From assembly GCF_944387275.1 (NCBI RefSeq), contig NZ_CALXEG010000006.1, forward strand, positions 18,837 through 82,836: a stretch of DNA of 64,000 nt, read 5' to 3'. Positions within the stretch are counted from its first letter, which is position 1. Each line of letters starts with the position of its first letter. The translations under genes were made by a program, and so were the position numbers. This stretch comes from an uncultured Pseudoflavonifractor sp. Its GTDB lineage: Bacteria; Bacillota; Clostridia; Oscillospirales; Oscillospiraceae. Shown here in pieces: positions 25,455-34,861 of the stretch. The notes beneath the pieces are model-generated. The model did no database searches and was not told the origin of the DNA. It saw only the letters and a list, made by a program, of their open reading frames with translations.

Positions 25455-28433
25455 ATGGCACGAAAGGCAACCACAAAAAAGTCCCAGCGCTGGCTCGGAC
25501 TGGCTGGTGCAGCAATCCTGATCGCAAACCTTACTTTGACCGGGACTGCCGTCGCGTTCCAGCAGGAGGGCGAGATCAACCACGCGCTGGGCATTGAGGG
25601 CTCCGGCGCTACCTACGGCGGAACCGAGTTCACGGACGACGGTTCCCTGTCGGACGAGGGCTATGCCAAGTACATTGAAGCTGCCTACGACTTCTGCGAG
25701 CAGGAAGAGGAAGAGGGCAGCGTCCTGCTCTATAACAAGGACAACGCTCTGCCCCTGTCGGAGGACGAGCGGAACGTGACCGCCTTCGGCCGCGGCAGCG
25801 TGGACCCTGTGTTCCGGAGCACCGCCGGCGGCTCCTCCACCAACAAGGAGTATCAGCAGACCCCGGTGGACGCCCTGAAGGGCGCCGGCTTCAACGTCAA
25901 CCAGACGGTGCTGGACGCCTACTCCTCCGCTGAGGACCCCGGCGCCCGCAGCGTGTCCCACGTGGGCGAGTATGACCCCGCCGTCTACACCGACAGCGTT
26001 CAGGCTTCCTTTGACGACTACAGCGATGTGGCCTTTGTCACCCTCTCCCGCTTCGCCACTGAGGGCAACGACCTGGCCATGGTCAACGACAAGGGCGCCC
26101 GGATGCTGGAGCTGGACGAGGACGAGCGGGCCATCTTCCAGATGATCAAGGACTCCGGCAAGTTCGACAAGGTCGTTGTGATCCTCAACTCTGTGTTCGC
26201 CATGGAGCTGGACTGGCTGGAGGAGTACGACGTGGACGCCGTGCTGTGGGTGGGCAACCCCGGCTTCTACGGCATGCCCGGCGCCGTCCGTGTGATCACC
26301 GGCGAGGTCAACCCCTCCGGCCACACGGTGGATACCTTTGCCGCCAACTCCCTGTCCGCCCCCTCCGCCGAGAACTTCGGCCTGCACTCCTATGACTACG
26401 GCAGCAAGACGCCCCGGGCGGCCGGCGACAGCTTCGTGACCTACAACGAGGGCATCTACGTGGGCTACAAGTACTACGAGACCCGGTATGAGGACACCGT
26501 TCTGGGCCAGGGCAACGCCAGCTCCTCCGTGGGCGCCAAGGCGTCCACCGACGGCTGGAACTACGCCGAGGAGGTCTGCTTCCCCTTCGGCTTCGGCCTG
26601 TCCTACACCACCTACGAGTACACCATGGACAGCCTGGTGTATGACGCCGACGCCGACACCTTCACCGCCACTGTCACCGTGGCCAACACCGGCGACATGG
26701 ACGGCAAGGCCAGCGTCCAGCTCTACTTCCAGAGCCCCTACACCGACTACGACAAGGAGAACGGCATCGAGAAGGCCTCCATCCAGCTGCTGGCCTACGA
26801 CAAGGTTGACGTGGCGGCCGGCGCCTCCGAGACCGTCACCCTGGAGGTGCCCGGTTACTTCCTGGCCTCCTATGACGCCAACAACGCCAAGGGCTACATC
26901 CTGGATGCCGGCGACTACTACTTCGCCGTCGGCAACGGCGCCCACGAGGCCCTGAACAACGTTCTGGCCCTCAAGTGCGGCGACGAGGTGAGCGGCAAGC
27001 TGGTGGACCAGGACGGCAACGTGGTCACCGGCAACACCGCCGCGGCCGCCAAGTGGACCTCCACCAACGCCACCGTGGACACCGAGAAGTACCGTCAGTC
27101 CCGCTACGACAGCAGCGTCACCGTCACCAACACCTTTGACGACGCCGACATCAACTACTGGGTCAACGACGACGAGAAGGTCACCTACCTGTCCCGCAGC
27201 GCCTGGGACACCACCTACCCCGTGACCGTTGAGACCATCACCGTCAACGACAAGCTCTACGACGGCCTCAACATGCAGTTCTACACCAAGGCTGATGACG
27301 CCAAGAGCGTCTCCGACTTCCAGCTGGGCGTGACGCTGGACGAGAAGATCGACTTCATCGACATGAAGGGCGTGGACTTTGACGATCCCAAGTGGGACGA
27401 CTTCCTCTCCCAGCTCACCCTCAGCGAGCTGCTCATCAACATGGGCGACTCCAAGGGCATCAAGGCCGTGAAGGCCGTCAACAAGCCCGGCTGCACCATC
27501 GTGGACGGCCCCGAGGGCATGAACGGCCAGTTCAAGTACGGCGACCGCCGCAACTGCACCGGCTGGGCCACCCTGCCCATCGTGGCGGCCTCCTGGGACC
27601 ATGACCTGCAGTACCGCTTCGGCCAGATGTACGGCGAGGACGCTCTGTACGCCTCCATCCCCATTGCCTACGCCCCCGGCTGCGATATCCACCGTTCCCC
27701 CTACTCCGGCCGCAGCTCCGAGTACTTCTCCGAGGACGCGATGCTCACCTACTACGCCGCTGCCAATGTCTCTGAGGGCATGCGCAGCAAGGGCCTGATC
27801 GGCACCATCAAGCACTTCTTCCTCAACGAGCAGGAGGCCGGCCGTCAGGGCATCTCCACCTTTGCCAACGAGCAGTCCATCCGCGAGATCTACATGCGGG
27901 CCTTTGAGGGCTCCCTGTCCAGCAGCAACGGCGAGCAGGACGGCAGCAAGTCCCTGGGCGTGATGACCGCCTACAACCGTATCGGCGTGATGTACGCCGC
28001 GGCCAGCCAGGGCATCCAGCACATCCTGCGGGACGAGTGGAACTACGGCGGCTACATCATCGACGACGCTCTGACCGCTTCCGAGTACTCCTCCGCTCCT
28101 GAAATGCTGATGGCGGGCAACAACATCTTCTGTCTGGATACCGCCCGTCCCACTCAGATCGAGGAGCTGATCACCTCCACCGACGACGGCGACCTGCTGG
28201 AGAAGGTGCTGGAGTCCAACCACTATCTCTACTACGTCATGCTCCAGTCCTCCATGGGCAACTCCTCTGCCGAGGACCTGGTGGTGAGCGACGCGATGCC
28301 CTGGTGGCAGATCATGCTTATCTCGGTGGACGCCGTGTTCTGTGCGCTGGCTGTTGCCGCTGTTGTCATGTACGTGCTGCATACCTATACCGATGTCTTT
28401 TCCCGCAGGAAAAGCTCGGCTGGGCGGAATTGA
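25455..28433 (+). CDS. glycoside hydrolase family 3 protein with permuted domain order and C-terminal membrane anchor
   Basis: 992 residues. An N-terminal export helix (about 11-35) is followed by a GH3 C-terminal-type domain (about 60-390, with WVGNPGFYGMPGAVRVITG and FPFGFGLSYT). Then come an Fn3-like domain (about 395-500), a linker region, and only afterwards a GH3 TIM-barrel-type domain (about 640-920). That barrel has the KHF motif in IKHFFLNEQE and a likely nucleophile Asp in GYIIDDALT. A transmembrane anchor lies at about 950-976. This is the reverse of the usual GH3 order. The enzyme probably hydrolyses a beta-glycoside at the outer cell surface; the sugar is unknown. TAAGGAGG sets the start. 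Confidence 0.85.
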   Translation: MARKATTKKSQRWLGLAGAAILIANLTLTGTAVAFQQEGEINHALGIEGSGATYGGTEFTDDGSLSDEGYAKYIEAAYDFCEQEEEEGSVLLYNKDNALPLSEDERNVTAFGRGSVDPVFRSTAGGSSTNKEYQQTPVDALKGAGFNVNQTVLDAYSSAEDPGARSVSHVGEYDPAVYTDSVQASFDDYSDVAFVTLSRFATEGNDLAMVNDKGARMLELDEDERAIFQMIKDSGKFDKVVVILNSVFAMELDWLEEYDVDAVLWVGNPGFYGMPGAVRVITGEVNPSGHTVDTFAANSLSAPSAENFGLHSYDYGSKTPRAAGDSFVTYNEGIYVGYKYYETRYEDTVLGQGNASSSVGAKASTDGWNYAEEVCFPFGFGLSYTTYEYTMDSLVYDADADTFTATVTVANTGDMDGKASVQLYFQSPYTDYDKENGIEKASIQLLAYDKVDVAAGASETVTLEVPGYFLASYDANNAKGYILDAGDYYFAVGNGAHEALNNVLALKCGDEVSGKLVDQDGNVVTGNTAAAAKWTSTNATVDTEKYRQSRYDSSVTVTNTFDDADINYWVNDDEKVTYLSRSAWDTTYPVTVETITVNDKLYDGLNMQFYTKADDAKSVSDFQLGVTLDEKIDFIDMKGVDFDDPKWDDFLSQLTLSELLINMGDSKGIKAVKAVNKPGCTIVDGPEGMNGQFKYGDRRNCTGWATLPIVAASWDHDLQYRFGQMYGEDALYASIPIAYAPGCDIHRSPYSGRSSEYFSEDAMLTYYAAANVSEGMRSKGLIGTIKHFFLNEQEAGRQGISTFANEQSIREIYMRAFEGSLSSSNGEQDGSKSLGVMTAYNRIGVMYAAASQGIQHILRDEWNYGGYIIDDALTASEYSSAPEMLMAGNNIFCLDTARPTQIEELITSTDDGDLLEKVLESNHYLYYVMLQSSMGNSSAEDLVVSDAMPWWQIMLISVDAVFCALAVAAVVMYVLHTYTDVFSRRKSSAGRN

Positions 28434-28448
28434 CGGAGGTGGAAACTG

Positions 28449-30086
28449 ATGCTGAAAATGGGCATAAAGAACAAGGCGGCCGGCAGCTATCTCTCTCTGG
28501 TCGCAGCTCTGGTAGCTCTGGTCACGGCAATCGTGTTCCTGGCGACCCAGGCGACGGCAGCCCCTCTGGGGCATGACGGAACCGCACCCGGCGTGGTGCT
28601 CCTGGCGGGCGTGGCCGCCGCAGTGGTGCTCTTCATCTTCCCCATTCGCTTTGGAGCACTGATCCAGGCCATCATCTACAATATCGCACTCTATCTTGTG
28701 GTCGTCCAGCTGTACTTCGTGTTTGCTGACGTGATCAACAACGTGACCTTCGCCGGCGGCAATGCGGGCCTGTGTGTGTTCTACATGATGGGCACCCTGG
28801 TCTGCTGCCTGCTGAGCGTGGTGGCCTGCTTCTTCAAGCAGACCCGGGACGAGTCCGAGGCGCAGCCCGAGGGGACCAAGTCCAGCCCTGTGGGCGCTGT
28901 GGCGCCTGCCGTGCTGCTGTGCGTCATCGCCGTGTGCGTGGGCGTGTACTTCAACATGGACGGCGGCATCAGCACGCCTGCCTCCGGCACTGAAGGCGGC
29001 GACGGCGGTGCTACCGCAGAGAATACCGAGGGTGTCAGCGTGAACTATACCGACAACACCTTCAAGGATATGTCCCTTGAGGATCTGGCTGCCATTCCCA
29101 TGGAGACCTGGGAGGCCAAGGAGGCCGACGGCCAGGTGGCCTACTACTTCGAGGGCCAGTACACCGAGGGCTTCAGCACCATCGTTGATCCCGCCTGCCT
29201 GGATATGTACTGCTGCACCGACGGCTCCATGTACGGCTCCTTCAGCGGCCCCACCACTTCCGTGGGCAGCGGCACGGTGTCCTATGTGTACGGCTACTGG
29301 TACAACTACGATGAGAACGGCGAGTACAACTTCGTCATCCACATCACCGGCAACCAGGATGCCGACGGCACCCTCCGTCCCACCAACGTGGAGGGCGGCG
29401 CCGACGCGGATGTGTACATCTTCGACACCGATCACGGCGCCTACAACTGGGAGGCCAGCCTGAGCTACGGCGTGATGGGCGGCATGATCACCCGTAACAT
29501 CAACATCTATGGCCAGGTGTACACCAAGGCCCAGAGCCTGACCATCGACTCCTCCGCCCTGCCCGTGTTCTACACCGGCGACAGCTTTGACGCCACCTCC
29601 CTGGTGGCCACCGCGGTCCGCGGCAACGGCGCCGAGGAGTCCATCTGGAACGGCCGTATCTCCTACAGCGGCTTTGACTCCGAGACCCCCGGCACCAAGA
29701 CGGTGACGGCCAGCTTCCTGGGCGCCACTGCCACCTTCGACGTGACGGTGGAGGAGCTGGTGGCCGACACCTATACCGGCAGCTACGAGCTGGTGGTGGA
29801 CGGCACGCCCACTGCCACTGAGGCCCAGATGGTGGTGGACTACTCCCACAAGACCTGCACAGTGACCAGCACCGACGGCACCCTCTCCATCAGCGGCACC
29901 GTGGAGGATTCCGCTGACGGCAGCGTGACCATCACCCTGAACGGCAGCGAGCCTATGACCGCTGTCATCACCGAGAGCGACGCCGGCACCCAGATCACCA
30001 TCCCCGCCCACCAGGAGGTTGTCTCCGGCTGGGGTACCAGCGAGACCTACGAGATCGGGGAGTGCACCATGACTCTGTCCGCCTGA
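28449..30086 (+). CDS. membrane protein with extracellular bacterial Ig-like (Big_3) domain
   Basis: 545 residues. About four membrane helices occupy residues 14-130 and a fifth lies near 150-170, followed by an acidic Gly/Thr-rich linker and a secreted region. Residues about 360-435 look like a Big_3 Ig-like domain (SLTIDSSALPVFYTGDSFDA ... TKTVTASFLGATATFDVTV), and the last 110 residues form a beta-rich module. It starts 15 bp after the permuted GH3 gene, so the two are almost certainly cotranscribed. A glycan-binding or enzyme-scaffold role is inferred only. Confidence 0.72.
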   Translation: MLKMGIKNKAAGSYLSLVAALVALVTAIVFLATQATAAPLGHDGTAPGVVLLAGVAAAVVLFIFPIRFGALIQAIIYNIALYLVVVQLYFVFADVINNVTFAGGNAGLCVFYMMGTLVCCLLSVVACFFKQTRDESEAQPEGTKSSPVGAVAPAVLLCVIAVCVGVYFNMDGGISTPASGTEGGDGGATAENTEGVSVNYTDNTFKDMSLEDLAAIPMETWEAKEADGQVAYYFEGQYTEGFSTIVDPACLDMYCCTDGSMYGSFSGPTTSVGSGTVSYVYGYWYNYDENGEYNFVIHITGNQDADGTLRPTNVEGGADADVYIFDTDHGAYNWEASLSYGVMGGMITRNINIYGQVYTKAQSLTIDSSALPVFYTGDSFDATSLVATAVRGNGAEESIWNGRISYSGFDSETPGTKTVTASFLGATATFDVTVEELVADTYTGSYELVVDGTPTATEAQMVVDYSHKTCTVTSTDGTLSISGTVEDSADGSVTITLNGSEPMTAVITESDAGTQITIPAHQEVVSGWGTSETYEIGECTMTLSA

Positions 30087-30138
30087 GGCGGGAGAGAGAT
30101 CGCTCCAGAGATCTGATGCAGAATAAACTGCCCCTAAG

Positions 30139-30175
30139 AGCAGGGCGCGCGGTATATGCCGCGCGCCCTGCTTTT
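30139..30175 (+). terminator. intrinsic terminator after the Ig-like membrane protein gene
   Basis: A 14-bp perfect stem, AGCAGGGCGCGCGG and its complement, a 6-base loop and TTTT. Confidence 0.88.
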
Positions 30176-30221
30176 GCCGTTCAGCACAAAAGCGGAGCCG
30201 GAATCGGCCTGGTCTTCTGTT

Positions 30222-30251
30222 TGACGGCGCGGCGGAAGATGGGGTATACTG
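30222..30251 (+). promoter_or_regulatory. promoter of the PHP gene
   Basis: TTGACG (30222-30227), 18 bases, TATACT (30246-30251), about 115 bases before the start. Confidence 0.6.
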
Positions 30252-30366
30252 ATAACCGATATAAAAGGATAAGACAGATGGGATACCGCGGCGTATCCGG
30301 CGTGCAGGGAAGGCATGCCGCCTGGCGGGACGGTATGCCCGGCTGCTGAGAGAGGAGTTCAGTCCC

Positions 30367-31170
30367 ATGTTCCAGCTTTACGATATGCACACGCATACCG
30401 TGTTTTCCCCCGATTCCCAGACCCCCATGGAGGACATGGCGGAGGAGGCCATCCGCCGGGGTATCACCGGTATGGCCATTACAGATCACTATAACCCCGA
30501 CTACCCCACCCTGCGTTTCCGTACCGGCCAGCCCACGGCTGAGTACCACCGGGCCATGGAGCGCCTGGCGGAGCAGTATGCCGGACGGCTGGAGGTGCTC
30601 AAGGGCGTTGAGATGGGCGTCCTGGACGGGGACACCATGGACCGCTGCCGGGCGGCGGCCAGGGATTACCACTACGACTTTATCCTCGCCTCCTTCCACT
30701 CCGACCGGGAGCGGACCTTTGACGACATGGCCCGGGACCCCTTCTCCAGGACGGAGGAGGTGTTCCGGCACTACTACGAGTACGTCCTGTCCTGCATCAA
30801 GCAGTTCAAGGACTACGACGTGCTGGCCCACCTGAATCTGGTGGACCGCTACGCGCCCTATATACCTGACGATAGCCTGTACACCGACCTGGTGGACGAG
30901 ATCCTCCGCACCGCTGTGGCCGACGGCAAGGGCCTGGAGATCAATACCGCCAGCTGGCGGTACCGCATGGGGGAGCGCACCACCCCCACCGCCGCCATCC
31001 TCCGGCGCTACCGGGAGCTGGGCGGCGAGTACGTCACCGTGGGCTCGGACGCCCACACCCCCAACTGGCTGGGCGACCACCTGGGCGAGGGCTGCCAGCT
31101 GCTGCGGGACCTGGGCTGGGAATACTACACCGTGTACCGGAATAGAAAGCCCTGCCCCATCAAGCTGTGA
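30367..31170 (+). CDS. PHP-domain phosphatase, histidinol-phosphatase (HisK) type
   Basis: 267 residues. Metal ligands of a PHP barrel are visible in order: DMHTHTVFSPDS (1-15), ITDHYNPDY (near 38), LKGVEMG (near 80), ASFHSDR (near 110), LAHLNLVDRY (near 158) and GSDAHTP (near 222). HisK-type enzymes dephosphorylate histidinol phosphate, but no other his gene is present, so another phosphoester is possible. AGAGGAG precedes the ATG. Confidence 0.82.
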   Translation: MFQLYDMHTHTVFSPDSQTPMEDMAEEAIRRGITGMAITDHYNPDYPTLRFRTGQPTAEYHRAMERLAEQYAGRLEVLKGVEMGVLDGDTMDRCRAAARDYHYDFILASFHSDRERTFDDMARDPFSRTEEVFRHYYEYVLSCIKQFKDYDVLAHLNLVDRYAPYIPDDSLYTDLVDEILRTAVADGKGLEINTASWRYRMGERTTPTAAILRRYRELGGEYVTVGSDAHTPNWLGDHLGEGCQLLRDLGWEYYTVYRNRKPCPIKL

Positions 31171-31235
31171 CCTGACGGCGCGTCAGCGGCGCCGGTTAAG
31201 ATATGCGGAACGTACCGGAAGAAAGGGGACTGGGC

Positions 31236-31502
31236 ATGTATTCCAAACAGATCACCATCCAGAACAGGAGCGGGCTTCACGCCCGGCCTGCCGCTGACTT
31301 TGTCAGCCAGGCGGGCAAGTTCAAGGCCAAGATCGGGGTCCAGCGTGCCGGAGAGGACGTGGTGGCCGACGGGAAATCCATCATCATGCTCCTCGCCATG
31401 GGCCTGGCCCAGGGGGAAGAGGTGATCCTCTCCGCCGACGGCGAGGACGAGAAGGAGGCCGTGGAGGCTCTGGCCGAAGTGCTGGCCAATTGCAGGACAT
31501 AA
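31236..31502 (+). CDS. HPr-family phosphocarrier protein
   Basis: 88 residues. It carries phosphate between enzyme I and sugar-specific EII components of the PTS. The active-site His lies in NRSGLHARPAADF (near residue 15). The regulatory Ser region is DGKSIIMLLAMG, retaining the Ser that HPr kinase targets. I chose MYSKQITIQ (AAAGGGG upstream); a longer frame starts 11 codons earlier. No EI or EII gene is nearby. Confidence 0.88.
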   Translation: MYSKQITIQNRSGLHARPAADFVSQAGKFKAKIGVQRAGEDVVADGKSIIMLLAMGLAQGEEVILSADGEDEKEAVEALAEVLANCRT

Positions 31503-31633
31503 ATTTCCACAAATGGACTGCTGGCCTTGTAAGAGATGCCGGGGGTATGATATCCTTAATAAAGAAGTAAAAGCACGGGAAGCCGCCGCATGAGACAGGG
31601 CGCGGCGGGTATTTCGTCGCAGGAAAGGAATGA

Positions 31634-32353
31634 ATGGCAGTGGAAATGAACAAGCACAGCAACCTGGACCCCGCGTCCCTCGCCGCCTACATCGACCACA
31701 CCCTCCTCAAGCCGGAGGCCTCCGTGGCGGACATCAAGAAGGTGTGCGACGAGGCCAAAGAGCACCACTTTGCCAGCGTGTGCGTCAATCCGTCCTACAT
31801 CCACTATGTGGCCGGGCAGCTGGCAGGCAGCGGCGTGACCCCCTGCTGCGTCATCGGCTTCCCCTTCGGCACCCAGACCCCCGAGGCCAAGGCCTTCGAG
31901 GCCCGGGACGCGGTGGCCAACGGCGCCCGTGAGGTGGACATGGTCATCAACGTGGGCGCCATCAAGTCGGGCGACTGGGCCCTGGTGGAGCGGGACATCG
32001 CCGGCGTGGTGGAGGCCACGGGCGGCAAGGCGGCCGTGAAGGTGATCCTGGAGACCTGCCTGCTCACCGACGAGGAGAAGGTGGAGGCCTGCAAGATCAG
32101 CAAGAAGGCGGGCGCGGCCTTTGTCAAGACCTCCACCGGCTACTCCAAGGGCGGCGCCACCGTGGAGGACGTGCGCCTCATGCGGGAGACCGTGGGCCCC
32201 GATATGGGCGTGAAGGCCTCCGGCGGCATCCGCACCTATGAGGACGCGGTGGCCATGATCGAGGCCGGCGCCAACCGCCTGGGCGCCAGCGCGGGCATCA
32301 AGATCATCGCCGGTCCTGCGGGTACGGAGAGCGCCACGGGCGCCGGTTACTGA
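31634..32353 (+). CDS. deoC: deoxyribose-phosphate aldolase
   Basis: Splits 2-deoxyribose 5-phosphate into glyceraldehyde 3-phosphate and acetaldehyde in deoxynucleoside breakdown. The 239-residue class-I aldolase barrel has the Schiff-base Lys in [20 protein letters not shown], the second Lys in [13 protein letters not shown], and the Asp in [18 protein letters not shown] precedes the ATG. A strong terminator follows. Confidence 0.95.
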   Translation: MAVEMNKHSNLDPASLAAYIDHTLLKPEASVADIKKVCDEAKEHHFASVCVNPSYIHYVAGQLAGSGVTPCCVIGFPFGTQTPEAKAFEARDAVANGAREVDMVINVGAIKSGDWALVERDIAGVVEATGGKAAVKVILETCLLTDEEKVEACKISKKAGAAFVKTSTGYSKGGATVEDVRLMRETVGPDMGVKASGGIRTYEDAVAMIEAGANRLGASAGIKIIAGPAGTESATGAGY

Positions 32354-32378
32354 GAAAAGCGCATAAGAACGTCATTGG

Positions 32379-32416
32379 GGCGGGAAAGCCGTAAAAGCGC
32401 GGCTTTCCCGCCTTTT
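32379..32416 (+). terminator. intrinsic terminator after deoC
   Basis: GGCGGGAAAGCC / GGCTTTCCCGCC stem with TTTT. Confidence 0.85.
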
Positions 32417-32508
32417 CGCCGAAAGCGGCATCTCCGCCTCCTTGGCAGAGAAGAGAATGTGGTCCGTGGTAAAAAAAGGAGGATCTTTGGTAAAAAGAGC
32501 GGATGGTC

Positions 32509-32537
32509 TTGCGCTGCAGGAGCGTTTATGATATGCT
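32509..32537 (+). promoter_or_regulatory. promoter of the cobalamin operon
   Basis: TTGCGC (32509-32514), 17 bases, an extended -10 TGATATGCT (TATGCT at 32532-32537). It lies about 145 bases before the riboswitch. The rest of the 578-bp gap 32354-32931 is the deoC terminator, this promoter, the riboswitch and its terminator. Confidence 0.6.
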
Positions 32538-32683
32538 AAAAAACCGGTGAGGGCCGGAGAGAATTTTGTTGAGAAGGATGAAAGCCAAGACGGTTTTTTC
32601 TTTCAAATGGTCTCCTGTCCCCGCCTTAGTCTGCCTGATCGGGCGGATTTTGGAGCGAGTTGAATAGAACAGTGCGGATGCGG

Positions 32684-32830
32684 TGCGGCATAAAGCCGCC
32701 TAACAGGGAAGACCGGTGAAACTCCGGCGCAGTCTTACCTCTACTGTAAGCGCGGACGAGAGCGTCAGTCCATTGGCATAGCCGAGAAGGGACGCTGGAG
32801 GGTGAAGCGCAAGCCAGGAGACCTGCCGCA
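32684..32830 (+). ncRNA. cobalamin riboswitch 1 (upstream of cbiD)
   Basis: The closing helix TGCGGCA (32684-32690) / TGCCGCA (32824-32830) brackets the conserved features. These are AACAGGGAAGACCGGTGAAA, CTCCGGCGCAG, CTACTGTAAG, the CCATTGGCAT segment, GAGAAGG, and the B12 box AAGCCAGGAGACCTGCC. It senses adenosylcobalamin or a related corrinoid and controls the synthesis operon through the terminator that follows. Confidence 0.93.
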
Positions 32831-32876
32831 GTTCGGTACGTACTCTGAGGTGGAGGGTACTGGCATACGTAAAACG

Positions 32877-32911
32877 CGGGCCCTTTCCATTGGAAAGGGC
32901 CCGTTTCTTTG
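32877..32911 (+). terminator. riboswitch-controlled terminator
   Basis: CGGGCCCTTTCC / GGAAAGGGCCCG stem with a TTTCTTT tract, 20 bases before the cbiD start. It is placed to be the expression platform of riboswitch 1. Confidence 0.88.
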
Positions 32912-32931
32912 TTGCCAGACCGGGAGGCGCT

Positions 32932-34080
32932 ATGGCAAAGCTGGAACACTATATCGATGTGGGGGACAAAAAGCTGCGCTGCGGCTATACCACCGGCACC
33001 TGCGCGGCTGCGGCGGTCCGGGGCGCGGCGGAGCTGCTGCTCCTGGGGCGGCGGCTGAGCGCCGTCCGGCTGGACACCCCGGCGGGCATCCCGGTGGAGG
33101 CCGAGCTGCTGGAGCTCTCCGCCGGGCCGGACTGGGCGTCCTGCGCCGTGCGCAAGGACGGGGGCGACGATCCGGATATCACCGACGGCACCCTGATCTG
33201 CGCCCGGGTGGAGCGGACGGACGCGCCCGGCGTGGAGATCGACGGCGGCGAGGGCGTGGGCCGGGTGACCAGGCCCGGCCTGGACCAGCCTGTGGGCGCG
33301 GCGGCCATCAACTCCACACCCCGGCGGATGATCCGGGAGCAGGCCGAGGATGTGCTGAAGGAGTGGGGCGGGACCGGCGGAGTGCGGGTCATCATCTCCG
33401 CACCCGAGGGCCAGCGGCTGGCTGGCGGCACCTTCAACCCCCGGCTGGGCATCCAGGGGGGCATCTCCATCCTGGGCACCAGCGGCATCGTCCGGCCCAT
33501 GAGCGAGGAGGCCCTCATCCGCTCGGTCCACCTGGAGCTGGACCTGGTGCGCTCCGGCGGGGCGGAGGACGTGCTGGTCACCCCCGGCAACTACGGTGAG
33601 GACTTTGCCCGGGACGTGCTGGGGCTGAGCCTGGACCGATGGGCCCTGTGCAGCAACTACGTGGGCGAGGCCATCGACCACGCCCGGGGGCTGGGGTTCC
33701 GGTCCCTGCTGCTGGTGGGCCACCTGGGCAAACTGGTGAAGGTGGCGGCGGGCATCATGAACACCCATTCCCGCACCGCCGACGGCCGGGGAGAGACCAT
33801 GGCCGCCCACACCGCCCTGTGCGGCGGGGACCGGGCCCTGGTGGAGCGGGTCTTTGACGCCCCCACCACCGACGGTGGGGTGGCGCTGCTGGAGGAGGCC
33901 GGCCTGAAGGAGGACGTGATGGCCTCCCTGTCGGCAGCCCTGGACAGGCGGCTCAAGGCCCGGGCGGGGGCGGACATGGAGATCGAGGCTCTCTTCTTCT
34001 CCAACCGGTTTGGCATTTTGGGACAGACCCCCGGTGCGGCGCGGCTGCTGGCGCGCCACCGGGCGGAACATGATAGATAA
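32932..34080 (+). CDS. cbiD: cobalt-precorrin-5B (C1)-methyltransferase CbiD
   Basis: 382 residues. Methylates C1 of the corrin ring in the oxygen-independent cobalamin pathway. The conserved CGYTTGTCAAAAV lies near residue 20, and VGHLGKLVKVAAGIMNTHSR near 265-285. The ATG at 32932 follows GGGAGG; the frame extends 14 codons upstream into the terminator. It is the first gene of a block of about 25 kb whose genes mostly overlap or nearly touch. Confidence 0.95.
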   Translation: MAKLEHYIDVGDKKLRCGYTTGTCAAAAVRGAAELLLLGRRLSAVRLDTPAGIPVEAELLELSAGPDWASCAVRKDGGDDPDITDGTLICARVERTDAPGVEIDGGEGVGRVTRPGLDQPVGAAAINSTPRRMIREQAEDVLKEWGGTGGVRVIISAPEGQRLAGGTFNPRLGIQGGISILGTSGIVRPMSEEALIRSVHLELDLVRSGGAEDVLVTPGNYGEDFARDVLGLSLDRWALCSNYVGEAIDHARGLGFRSLLLVGHLGKLVKVAAGIMNTHSRTADGRGETMAAHTALCGGDRALVERVFDAPTTDGGVALLEEAGLKEDVMASLSAALDRRLKARAGADMEIEALFFSNRFGILGQTPGAARLLARHRAEHDR

Positions 34081-34102
34081 CAAAAAACGGAGGCTCACTG
34101 AT

Positions 34103-34861
34103 ATGGTACACTTTATCGGCGCCGGTCCCGGCGCACCTGATCTCATCACCCTGCGGGGCGCCCGGCTGCTGGCTGAGGCCGACGTGATCATCTATGCCGG
34201 TTCCCTGGTGAACCCAGCCCTGCTGGAGGGCCGCAAGGAGGGCTGCGCCGTGTACGACAGCGCGTCCATGACCCTGGAGGAGGTGCTCTCCGTCATGGAG
34301 CAGGCCGAGCGGGAGGGCAAGACCACCATCCGGCTCCACACCGGCGACCCCTCCCTCTACGGCGCCATCCGGGAGCAGATGGATGAGCTGGACAAGATGG
34401 GCGTGTCCTACGACGTGACCCCCGGCGTGTCCTCCTTCTCCGGCGCCGCCGCGGCCCTCAACGCGGAGTATACTCTGCCAGATGTATCGCAGTCCGTTAT
34501 CATCACCCGCATGGCGGGCCGCACGCCCGTACCCGAGGGCGAGGCTTTGGCCAAGATGGCCTCCCACGGCTGCACCATGGTGCTCTTCCTGTCCACCGGC
34601 CTGCTGGAGGATGTGGAGAAGGAGTTGATGAAGGGCGGCTATGCCCCCGACACCCCGGCGGCCATTGTGTACAAGGCCACCTGGCCCGACCAGAGGGTGT
34701 ACCGCTGCACCGTATCCACCCTGGCCCAGACCGCCAGGGACAACCACGTCACCAAGACCGCCCTCATCACCGTGGGCGGCTTCCTGGGCACCGAGTACGA
34801 GCGCTCCAAGCTCTACGACCCCACCTTCACCCACGGCTGCCGGAAGGGGACCGAGGGATGA
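34103..34861 (+). CDS. cbiF: cobalt-precorrin-4 (C11)-methyltransferase CbiF
   Basis: 252 residues. A SAM-dependent tetrapyrrole methylase (TP_methylase fold). Key segments are FIGAGPGAPDLITLRGARLL at the N-terminus, LHTGDPSLYGAIREQMDEL (near 90) and TPGVSSFSGAAAALNAEYTL (near 115). CGGAGG lies ten bases before the ATG. The stop overlaps the cbiG start as ATGA, showing translational coupling. Confidence 0.93.
   Translation: MVHFIGAGPGAPDLITLRGARLLAEADVIIYAGSLVNPALLEGRKEGCAVYDSASMTLEEVLSVMEQAEREGKTTIRLHTGDPSLYGAIREQMDELDKMGVSYDVTPGVSSFSGAAAALNAEYTLPDVSQSVIITRMAGRTPVPEGEALAKMASHGCTMVLFLSTGLLEDVEKELMKGGYAPDTPAAIVYKATWPDQRVYRCTVSTLAQTARDNHVTKTALITVGGFLGTEYERSKLYDPTFTHGCRKGTEG

Noticed and set aside
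25305..30368. A minus-strand open frame of about 1,690 codons opposite the GH3 and Ig-like genes
   Set aside because: It is an antisense shadow of GC-rich coding sequence: low-complexity His/Gly/Val-rich translation, no family motifs, and well-supported genes on the plus strand.
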